Assembly: GCA_904502165.1 (NCBI GenBank)
Contig: CAJGDB010000065.1
Location: 1 to 10,407 of the forward strand
Source of the DNA: an uncultured Akkermansia sp.
Lineage (GTDB): Bacteria; Verrucomicrobiota; Verrucomicrobiia; Verrucomicrobiales; Akkermansiaceae
Length of the DNA stretch: 10,407 bases
Direction of reading: 5' to 3'
Below, one piece after another: positions 1-5,357 of the stretch; within the stretch, counting starts at the first letter, position 1; each line of letters opens with the position of its first letter. A program made the translations under genes and the position numbers. The notes under the pieces are model-generated. The model saw only the letters and a program-made list of their open reading frames with translations. It was not told the origin of the DNA and made no database searches.

Positions 1-41
1 CAAAATATGCCGTCATTTCCGCTCCGATACAGAGATTAGAC

Positions 42-70
42 TTGCACGAAAGAATCAAGGGGAGTATAGT
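42..70 (+). promoter_or_regulatory. sigma70-type promoter of tdh
   Basis: A -35 box TTGCAC (42-47) and a -10 box TATAGT (65-70) are separated by exactly 17 nt. Transcription would start near 76-78, only 4-6 nt before the tdh ATG at 82, so the message would be almost leaderless. The purine-rich AAGGGGAG lying 15-20 nt upstream of the ATG falls within the spacer and would not be in the mRNA. The promoter was read by eye and is not experimentally supported. Confidence 0.6.
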
Positions 71-81
71 TTCGCCCCGAA

Positions 82-1113
82 ATGAAAGCGCTCGTCAAGA
101 CCAAAGCCGATAAAGGACTGGAACTCATTGATGTGCCGATGCCTGAAGTCGGTCCGAATGATGTTCTCATCAAGATACACAAGACCGCCATCTGCGGCAC
201 CGACCTGCACATCTGGAACTGGGATGCCTGGGCCCAGCAGACGATTCCTGTGGGTATGCACGTGGGGCATGAATTCTGCGGTGTCATCGAGCGTGTGGGG
301 TCTGCCGTGACTGAGTACAAGCCAGGCGATGTTGTATCCGGCGAGGGTCACATCGTCTGCGGCCACTGCCGCAACTGCCGCAAGGGGCTCTTCCACCTCT
401 GCCCGAACACCAAGGGTGTAGGCGTAAACCGCGCCGGCTGCTTTGCCGAATACCTTTCCATTCCGCAGAACAACGTTATCCGCATCCACAAGGACATGAC
501 CATGGAGATTGCCTCCATTCTCGACCCCCTGGGTAACGCCACCCACACCGCCCTTTCCTGGGATCTCGTGGGTGAGGATGTTCTCATCACTGGTGCCGGT
601 CTCATCGGCTCCATGGCCGCAGCGGTGTGCAAGAAAGCCGGCGCACGCACGGTCACCATCACGGATGTGAGCGACTACAAGCTCAACCTTGCCCGCACCA
701 TGGGGGCAGACCGCACGGTCAACGTGCTTTCCGGCGATAGCATTGCCGCTGCCCGCGAAGATCTTGAAATTGCAGAGGGCTATGGTATCTGCCTTGAAAT
801 GAGCGGTGCTCCCGCCTGCCTCAAGGACATCATCACCCATTCTGCCTACGGCGCCTGCATCTCCCTGCTGGGCATCCAGCCCGGCGGCTCCGGCATCGAC
901 TGGAACACCTTTGTGTGGAAGGGGCTCAAGATGAAGGGTATCTACGGGCGTGAAATGTTCGGCACCTGGCAGAAGATGGATGCCATGCTGCGCTCCGGGC
1001 TCGATGTTTCCCCCATCATCACCCACCGCCTGCACTACACAGAATTCGAAAAGGGCTTCGAGGTCATGAACTCCGGCAAATCCGGCAAGGTGGTCCTCAC
1101 CTGGGCAGAATAA
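82..1113 (+). CDS. tdh: L-threonine 3-dehydrogenase
   Basis: This cytoplasmic zinc- and NAD-dependent enzyme oxidises L-threonine to 2-amino-3-oxobutanoate, the first step of threonine breakdown to glycine and acetyl-CoA. The 343 residues match the usual length and align end to end with E. coli Tdh as I recall it. The catalytic zinc site shows C38 (AICGTDLH) and H63-E64 (GHE). The structural zinc site has C93, C96, C99 and C107. The NAD-binding Rossmann loop GAGLIG is at 171-176, and the family-typical GIYGREMF and SGKVVL stretches are near the C-terminus. The start is set by the MKALVK N-terminus, which resembles the E. coli protein, and by the promoter placement. The usual partner kbl (2-amino-3-ketobutyrate CoA ligase) is not downstream, and a terminator follows, so the gene appears monocistronic. 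No anomaly is seen in the protein. Confidence 0.96.
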   Translation: MKALVKTKADKGLELIDVPMPEVGPNDVLIKIHKTAICGTDLHIWNWDAWAQQTIPVGMHVGHEFCGVIERVGSAVTEYKPGDVVSGEGHIVCGHCRNCRKGLFHLCPNTKGVGVNRAGCFAEYLSIPQNNVIRIHKDMTMEIASILDPLGNATHTALSWDLVGEDVLITGAGLIGSMAAAVCKKAGARTVTITDVSDYKLNLARTMGADRTVNVLSGDSIAAAREDLEIAEGYGICLEMSGAPACLKDIITHSAYGACISLLGIQPGGSGIDWNTFVWKGLKMKGIYGREMFGTWQKMDAMLRSGLDVSPIITHRLHYTEFEKGFEVMNSGKSGKVVLTWAE

Positions 1114-1140
1114 ACAGCCAAGGCGCAACTTTCATTCACC

Positions 1141-1172
1141 AGGCACCGGGATTTTTCCCGGTGCCTTTGTTT
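1141..1172 (+). terminator. intrinsic terminator of tdh
   Basis: A perfect 11-bp GC-rich stem (1141-1151 with 1156-1166) has a TTTT loop (1152-1155). It runs into a T-rich tail (TTTGTTTT) with one interrupting G. It lies 27 nt after the tdh stop codon and should separate tdh from the next transcription unit. Confidence 0.9.
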
Positions 1173-1191
1173 TCTGAGGACTTGAAACTGA

Positions 1192-1251
1192 CAAAAAATT
1201 AACATTTTTTTCTGATTTGCGCTTGACGCACTACGAAAAATCAGATATATT
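1192..1251 (+). promoter_or_regulatory. strong promoter with UP-like AT tract (P1)
   Basis: TTGACG (1223-1228) and TATATT (1246-1251) are spaced by 17 nt, the best sigma70-like match in the window together with the purM promoter. An A/T-rich stretch with an A6 run and a T7 run (about 1192-1211) lies directly upstream, like an UP element. An 8-bp inverted repeat, TCTGATTT (1211-1218) and AAATCAGA (1238-1245), brackets the -35 box and ends at the -10 box, which suggests a possible operator. Predicted start is near 1258, about 285 nt before the next coding start, so P1 drives either a separate RNA or a long leader. Confidence 0.7.
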
Positions 1252-1257
1252 GCTCTC

Positions 1258-1440
1258 GTCTTCGGGACCGGACGTAAAACAGGTCTCCGGGCTCGAAAGG
1301 GTCCGATTCATAGGGTAGTTGGGCACCTGGGAGCTGCAAAGCTCCCAGGTGACTTCCTTTCAGGGGGTAAGGATTCCGGAAACTCTCTTCCATAAGCCTC
1401 TTATGAGCCCGGAAACCGGCTGGGAATGACCACATATCGA
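1258..1440 (+). ncRNA. candidate structured small RNA or long folded leader
   Basis: No convincing coding sequence lies here, but the DNA is rich in complementary segments. A long-range helix pairs 1282-1295 with 1404-1417 (13 of 14 positions, including one G·U). It encloses a perfect 12-bp hairpin with a GCAA tetraloop (1324-1335 / 1340-1351), plus two small hairpins on the 3' side (1378-1381/1388-1391, and CATAAG-CCT-CTTATG at 1391-1405, which competes with the end of the long helix). A closing stem, an open central region and one strong apical hairpin, about 180 nt long behind a strong promoter, resemble 6S RNA in outline. I see no sequence match to 6S, SRP RNA, tmRNA or a riboswitch class I know. 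The 3' end is unclear because no U-tract terminator follows. It could instead be a regulatory leader of the importer operon. Confidence 0.4.
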
Positions 1441-1464
1441 CAGGGTTTGTAATAAGTTGGATTT

Positions 1465-1481
1465 AGGCTAACATTTAGCTT
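1465..1481. promoter_or_regulatory. inverted repeat touching the -35 box of the importer promoter
   Basis: AGGCTAA (1465-1471) and TTAGCTT (1475-1481) form a 7-bp inverted repeat, with one G·T, around a CAT centre. The right arm overlaps the first two bases of the TTGCAA -35 box. The same segment contains the direct repeat TTTAG (1462-1466 and 1474-1478). The position suits a repressor or activator operator, but no regulator is identified and a chance occurrence is possible in AT-rich DNA. Confidence 0.3.
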
Positions 1482-1507
1482 GCAATATCGGGCATCTGTG
1501 CTACAAT
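1480..1507 (+). promoter_or_regulatory. extended -10 promoter of the amino-acid importer operon (P2)
   Basis: TTGCAA (1480-1485), a 16-nt spacer and TACAAT (1502-1507) are preceded by TG one base upstream (1499-1500), giving an extended -10. The predicted start near 1514 lies inside an alternating CG tract (1509-1516), leaving a leader of about 30 nt before the ATG at 1544. The GC-rich discriminator is of the kind linked in proteobacteria to stringent control; that link is inference here. Confidence 0.65.
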
Positions 1508-1543
1508 CCGCGCGCGGGGTAAATCCTCCCCGGGTGCTACATC

Positions 1544-3073
1544 ATGAACAAACTCCTTCATATTGCAGCAACTCTGGTTGCTTTTCTCTTCGTTAATGCG
1601 GTTCCCGCTGACGCAGCAGGAGAGGCTGAGGCCTCCACTAAAGCCGTGAAGACACCCACCGGAAAAATCGCCTGTTTTGAGGATTTGCGAGGGCGGGTTC
1701 TGGCGGTTCCCTCCTCCACCGTGCAGGATATCTATGTAGAGGAACACTATCCGGATATACGTCTCGACCGCTTTGATACAGAAGCAGATATGATGCTTTC
1801 CCTGCAGCAGGAGAAGTGCGATGGAGCCATTATGGACGATGTCATCTGCTATGCCCTTGTCCGCAAGACAGAGGGGGTCACCATTCTGCCCGACAGCCCT
1901 GTGCCCCCCTGCCAGATGGGTGTGGTGTTCGGCAAGCACAATGCCGAACTCTGCAAGCAATTCAACGCCTTTATCGCCCAGCTCAAGGCCAATGGTGAGC
2001 TCCAGCAGATTATGGAACGCTGGATCAAGCATTTCGACACTGCAGAAATGCCCAACCTTCCCTTGCCCACCAAGGGGGAGCCCATCCGCGTGGCTATGGA
2101 GCCCTGCACTGAACCCATTGTTTTCATCAAGAATGAGAAGATTGCCGGTTTTGATGCAGAGCTGATTCAGCGATTCTCTGTATACATCAACCGCCCGGTG
2201 GAAATTGTGGAAATGGAGTATGACTCGCTCATCGCCTCCACCACAACCGGCAAGGCAGACATGGCAGCCTCCGGCATCCTCATCACCGATGAACGCGCTG
2301 AAAGCGTACTTTTCTCTGACCCGTACTACGACAGCCATTCCCGCGTGGCTGTGCTCACCAAAAATGCCGATGCTTCCATTATTGCAGAAAATGCAGGCAC
2401 ACAGAGCCTTGGCATCTGGGGCACCATCAAGCGCAGTTTCGTGCGTAATATCATTGAGGAACGCCGCTACATGCTCCTGTGGGATGGCCTGAAGGTCACG
2501 GTCTACATCTCCTTCTTTTCTGCGCTGCTGGGCACATTGCTCGGGGCTGTCATCTGCTACATGCGTATGAGCCGCTGCAAAATATGCAGCTCCTTTGCCC
2601 GTATCTACATTGATGTCATGCGCGGCACACCCGTACTGGTGCTGCTCATGATGATGTGCTACGTAGCCTTCACGCAGTTCGACAACACGCCGGTAGCTAT
2701 CATCACCTTTGCTATGAATTTTGCGGCCTACGTGAGCGAAATGTTCCGCACCAGCATCAGCAGCATCGACAAAGGCCAGACGGAGGCAGGCATTGCGCTG
2801 GGATTCTCCCCGGTACGCACCTTCTACCACATTGTACTGCCACAGGCCGTGCGCCGCGTACTGCCCGTATATAAAGGAGAGCTCATCTCGCTCATCAAGA
2901 ACACCTCCATTGTGGGTTATGTGGCCGTGGCAGACCTCACCCGCGCCTCCTACATCATCCGCGGGCGCACGTTTGACCCCTTCTTCCCGCTTCTCATGGT
3001 GGCACTCATGTATTTCCTGATTGCCTGGTTGTTCACCTATATCCTTGACCGCATTGGCAATAAAGTCTGCTGA
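1544..3073 (+). CDS. amino-acid ABC importer: substrate-binding domain fused to permease, lobes in permuted order
   Basis: This 509-residue envelope protein belongs to the polar amino-acid (His/Gln/Arg type) ABC importers. Residues 1-25 look like a signal peptide or membrane anchor (hydrophobic core, then PADAA). Residues 43-160 resemble the second half of an SBP_bac_3 protein: DLRGRVLAV, then GAIMDD, then a QLKANGELQQIMERW end. Residues 178-272 resemble the first half: IRVAMEPC, IAGFDAEL, GKADMAASGILITDER and FSDPYY. Each half is present once, so the order is reversed relative to E. coli GlnH. Residues 310-505 form the permease, with several hydrophobic spans and the EAA loop EAGIALGFSP...VLPQA (414-435), which contacts the ATPase. 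The ATPase gene follows after 34 nt. No clear Shine-Dalgarno precedes the ATG; the start is supported by the signal peptide. The transported amino acid cannot be read from the sequence. Confidence 0.9.
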   Translation: MNKLLHIAATLVAFLFVNAVPADAAGEAEASTKAVKTPTGKIACFEDLRGRVLAVPSSTVQDIYVEEHYPDIRLDRFDTEADMMLSLQQEKCDGAIMDDVICYALVRKTEGVTILPDSPVPPCQMGVVFGKHNAELCKQFNAFIAQLKANGELQQIMERWIKHFDTAEMPNLPLPTKGEPIRVAMEPCTEPIVFIKNEKIAGFDAELIQRFSVYINRPVEIVEMEYDSLIASTTTGKADMAASGILITDERAESVLFSDPYYDSHSRVAVLTKNADASIIAENAGTQSLGIWGTIKRSFVRNIIEERRYMLLWDGLKVTVYISFFSALLGTLLGAVICYMRMSRCKICSSFARIYIDVMRGTPVLVLLMMMCYVAFTQFDNTPVAIITFAMNFAAYVSEMFRTSISSIDKGQTEAGIALGFSPVRTFYHIVLPQAVRRVLPVYKGELISLIKNTSIVGYVAVADLTRASYIIRGRTFDPFFPLLMVALMYFLIAWLFTYILDRIGNKVC

Positions 3074-3107
3074 TTTTTTCTGAACGTACACCCCACTTTA
3101 GAAAACG

Positions 3108-4178
3108 ATGATTCAAATCAAACACCTTCAGAAAAGCTTTGGCAAGATTGAAGTGCTGACCGATGTCAACCTGAACATCAAATGCGGAGAAGTCATCTCC
3201 ATCATCGGCCCCTCCGGCACTGGCAAAAGCACCTTCCTGCGCTGTCTCAACCTGTTGGAACAACCCACCGGCGGCAGCATCGTCATCGATGGTGAAGAAG
3301 TGCTCAATGGCCGTATCAACACCTCTAAACTGCGCCAGAAAATGGGCATGGTGTTCCAATCGTTCAACCTGTTCAACCATCTTTCTGTGCTGGATAACGT
3401 GTGCATCGGGCCGGTGAAGCTGCTGGGCAAGAGCCGCAAGGATGCAGAAGAAAAAGCCATGGAGCTGCTCAAGCTCGTCGGTATGGCCGAAAAGGCCCAC
3501 GCCATGCCCGATGAACTCAGCGGTGGCCAGAAACAGCGCGCCGCCATTGCGCGCAGTCTCTCCATGGAGCCCGAAATCATCCTCTTCGACGAGCCCACCT
3601 CCGCGCTTGACCCCACCATGGTGAGCGAGGTGCTTTCGGTTATCCGCGCCCTTGCCCGCCAGGGCATGACCATGGCCATCGTAACCCACGAGATGAGTTT
3701 TGCCCGCGATGTGAGCACCCGTGTGGTGTACATGGACAAAGGCATCATCTACGAAGAAGGCACGCCGCAAGAAATCTTCGAACATCCCAAGCGCGAGCGC
3801 ACACGCGTGTTTGTGAACCGCATACGCGATTTCCATTTCGCTTTCCACAGCCCGGACTACGACCGCTTCCTGCTCAAATCCGAATGGCAGGCATACTGCA
3901 ACAAGTATTTCCTTACGCGCGAGAGCATGCGGAAGGCCCAGCTCATCGGTACGGTGCTGTTCCGCAACCTGCCGCTGGACAAGGGGACTCTTGATTTCTA
4001 CTTCCGATACTCTGAACAGACGCGAGAAATGAGCATGGAAGTATTGCTGCCTTTCGGCGTTGAACCGGTTGAGCTGGAAAACAACCCGGTTATCAACGAT
4101 TTGTGCTCTGATGTAGATTATAACTACGAGGATGACCGCGTGAAATACAAGCTTAAACTGCGCCACAGGAACCGCTGA
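3108..4178 (+). CDS. amino-acid ABC transporter ATPase with C-terminal extension
   Basis: This is the cytoplasmic ATPase that powers the importer encoded just upstream, of the GlnQ/HisP family. All nucleotide-binding elements are intact: Walker A GPSGTGKS (34-41), Q-loop Q84 in VFQSFN, signature LSGGQ (137-141), Walker B IILFDEP (157-163) and H-loop H194 in THEM. Family members usually end near 240-250 residues; this one has 356. Residues about 240-356 form an extra domain that is not ABC-like. Its pattern (a helix at 270-287, strands at 294-300 and 307-314, then a short C-terminal strand) vaguely recalls RsbW/HATPase-like domains, but no intact N-box is seen. No Shine-Dalgarno is apparent upstream. 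A terminator follows 23 nt after the stop, closing the two-gene operon. Confidence 0.93.
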   Translation: MIQIKHLQKSFGKIEVLTDVNLNIKCGEVISIIGPSGTGKSTFLRCLNLLEQPTGGSIVIDGEEVLNGRINTSKLRQKMGMVFQSFNLFNHLSVLDNVCIGPVKLLGKSRKDAEEKAMELLKLVGMAEKAHAMPDELSGGQKQRAAIARSLSMEPEIILFDEPTSALDPTMVSEVLSVIRALARQGMTMAIVTHEMSFARDVSTRVVYMDKGIIYEEGTPQEIFEHPKRERTRVFVNRIRDFHFAFHSPDYDRFLLKSEWQAYCNKYFLTRESMRKAQLIGTVLFRNLPLDKGTLDFYFRYSEQTREMSMEVLLPFGVEPVELENNPVINDLCSDVDYNYEDDRVKYKLKLRHRNR

Positions 4179-4201
4179 TTCGAAGAGCCCGACATCTTCA
4201 T

Positions 4202-4235
4202 GAGCCCACCGCCCGACCGGTGGGCTCGTTTTTTT
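4202..4235 (+). terminator. intrinsic terminator of the importer operon
   Basis: A perfect 10-bp stem (4202-4211 with 4218-4227) has a 6-nt loop and is followed, after one G, by seven T residues (4229-4235). It is a textbook rho-independent terminator between the importer ATPase and purM. Confidence 0.93.
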
Positions 4236-4279
4236 GTTCAGCACTTGCAAATCAGTTGGAAAAAGAGAACAGAATCGAC

Positions 4280-4308
4280 TTGCCAACCGGGCGTTTCTCA
4301 TGTATAAT
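4280..4308 (+). promoter_or_regulatory. sigma70-type promoter of the purM-purF operon
   Basis: TTGCCA (4280-4285) and a consensus TATAAT (4303-4308) are spaced by 17 nt. An alternating (GC)4 tract (4309-4316) follows at once and covers the predicted start near 4315. The leader would be about 11 nt to the ATG at 4326, or about 23 nt to the ATG at 4338. No PurR-like box was recognised. Confidence 0.75.
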
Positions 4309-4325
4309 GCGCGCGCATCCAAGCG

Positions 4326-5336
4326 ATGATTCAAGCTATGTCCGGCAATCTCACTTATAAGCAGTCCGGCGTCGATACTATTGAGGCGCAGTCTTTTGTT
4401 TCTGATATCAGTGCACACGTAAAGCGCACGCAGAAAAACCGCCAGCTTTGCAATGCTTTCGGTCTTTTTGCAGCCGCTTACGACCTTTCCTCCTACAAGG
4501 AGCCGGTGATTGTGACCGGCACCGATGGCGTGGGCACCAAAACGGAAATCCTTTTCGATATGGACATGCTCGAGACCGCCGGCAAAGACCTGGTAGCCAT
4601 GAATGTGAACGACCTGCTCACCACTGGTGGTGATCCCCTCATGTTCCTCGACTACCTCGGCATTTCCAACCTGGAGACAGAGCGTCCGCGCATCACCCGC
4701 CTGGTGGCCGGCATGTGCGACTACCTGGAAAGCTGCAACTGCATCCTCGCTGGTGGTGAAACTGCCGAAATGCCCGGCGTTGTGCCTGAAGACCTCGTAG
4801 AAATGGCTGGTTTCAGCATCGGCTGCGTAGAGAAGAGCGAGATGATTGATCCCTCCCAGGTGGCTGTGGGTGACATTCTCATCGGCTACCCCAGCGATGG
4901 TTTCCATGCCAACGGCTGGAGCCTGGTGCGCCGTGTGCTGGCCCAGAACCCCGACCTGCTTACCAAGGAAGAGCTGCGCGACCTGCTCGCACCCACCCGC
5001 CTGTACCATGATGTGGTGTACGATATGCGGAAGCTCGGCATCACGCCCAAGGCCTATGCCCACATTACCGGCGGCGGCCTGCCCGAAAACCTGGAGCGTT
5101 TCCTTGGCGACAAGGGCGCCGACCTTGAAATCCCCTACTGGGATAACGAACCGGCCCAGAAGGTGCTGCAGTTTGTGGATGCTGAAGACCGTTTCCACAC
5201 CTTCAACATGGGTATCGGCTGGGTGGCCATCGTCTCCCCCGATCAGGTGGAACAAGCTCTCACCGCAGGCCCCGGCGGCACCGTCATCGGCACCATGCGC
5301 GAGGGCAAAGGTATCAAGGTAACTGTCCGCAAGTAA
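4326..5336 (+). CDS. purM: phosphoribosylformylglycinamidine cyclo-ligase (AIR synthase)
   Basis: PurM closes the imidazole ring: it converts FGAM and ATP to aminoimidazole ribonucleotide in the fifth step of de novo purine synthesis, as a cytoplasmic homodimer. The family's signature stretches are present: TYKQSGVD near the N-terminus, the ATP-binding TDGVGTK (66-72), MNVNDLLTTGGDPL (92-105), GGETAEMPG (143-151), PSDGFHANG and HITGGGLPENL. The length (336 residues) is close to that of E. coli PurM (345). Two in-frame ATGs are possible. The second (4338) gives MSGNLTYKQSGVD, closer to typical PurM N-termini, and leaves a more usual leader. The first is listed here. Neither has a clear Shine-Dalgarno. 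The gene is promoter-proximal in an operon with the purF homologue 21 nt downstream. Confidence 0.96.
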   Translation: MIQAMSGNLTYKQSGVDTIEAQSFVSDISAHVKRTQKNRQLCNAFGLFAAAYDLSSYKEPVIVTGTDGVGTKTEILFDMDMLETAGKDLVAMNVNDLLTTGGDPLMFLDYLGISNLETERPRITRLVAGMCDYLESCNCILAGGETAEMPGVVPEDLVEMAGFSIGCVEKSEMIDPSQVAVGDILIGYPSDGFHANGWSLVRRVLAQNPDLLTKEELRDLLAPTRLYHDVVYDMRKLGITPKAYAHITGGGLPENLERFLGDKGADLEIPYWDNEPAQKVLQFVDAEDRFHTFNMGIGWVAIVSPDQVEQALTAGPGGTVIGTMREGKGIKVTVRK

Positions 5337-5342
5337 TTTCAG

Positions 5343-5350
5343 AAAGGAGA
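5343..5350 (+). promoter_or_regulatory. strong ribosome binding site of the purF homologue
   Basis: AAAGGAGA lies 7-8 nt before the ATG at 5358. It is the only near-perfect Shine-Dalgarno at good spacing in the window. It fixes the purF start, as does the in-frame TAA (the purM stop, 5334-5336) just upstream. Confidence 0.85.
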
Positions 5351-5357
5351 CATTACC

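Noticed and set aside
1282..1323. tRNA-like T-arm around GGGTCCGATTC
   Set aside because: No cloverleaf, acceptor stem or anticodon arm can be built around it.
1241..1435. A 64-codon open frame on the - strand in the tdh-importer spacer
   Set aside because: The translation looks like no protein, and the DNA is better explained by RNA-like inverted repeats behind a + strand promoter.
1403..1452. Two tiny overlapping ORFs (MSPETGWE, then MTTYRQGL, sharing ATGA) as a possible leader peptide
   Set aside because: They lack a ribosome site and runs of a single amino acid, and are not followed by a terminator/antiterminator pair. Chance is the simpler reading.
1475..3091. A 538-codon open frame on the - strand opposite the importer fusion
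   Set aside because: The + strand protein here has clear domain matches. The opposite frame has none, with odd His-rich composition typical of shadow frames.
3033..5255. A 740-codon open frame on the - strand across the importer ATPase and purM
   Set aside because: It is a mirror of two clear + strand genes in GC-rich DNA. It crosses the terminator and the purM promoter, and its translation is His/Val/Ala-rich with no recognisable domain.
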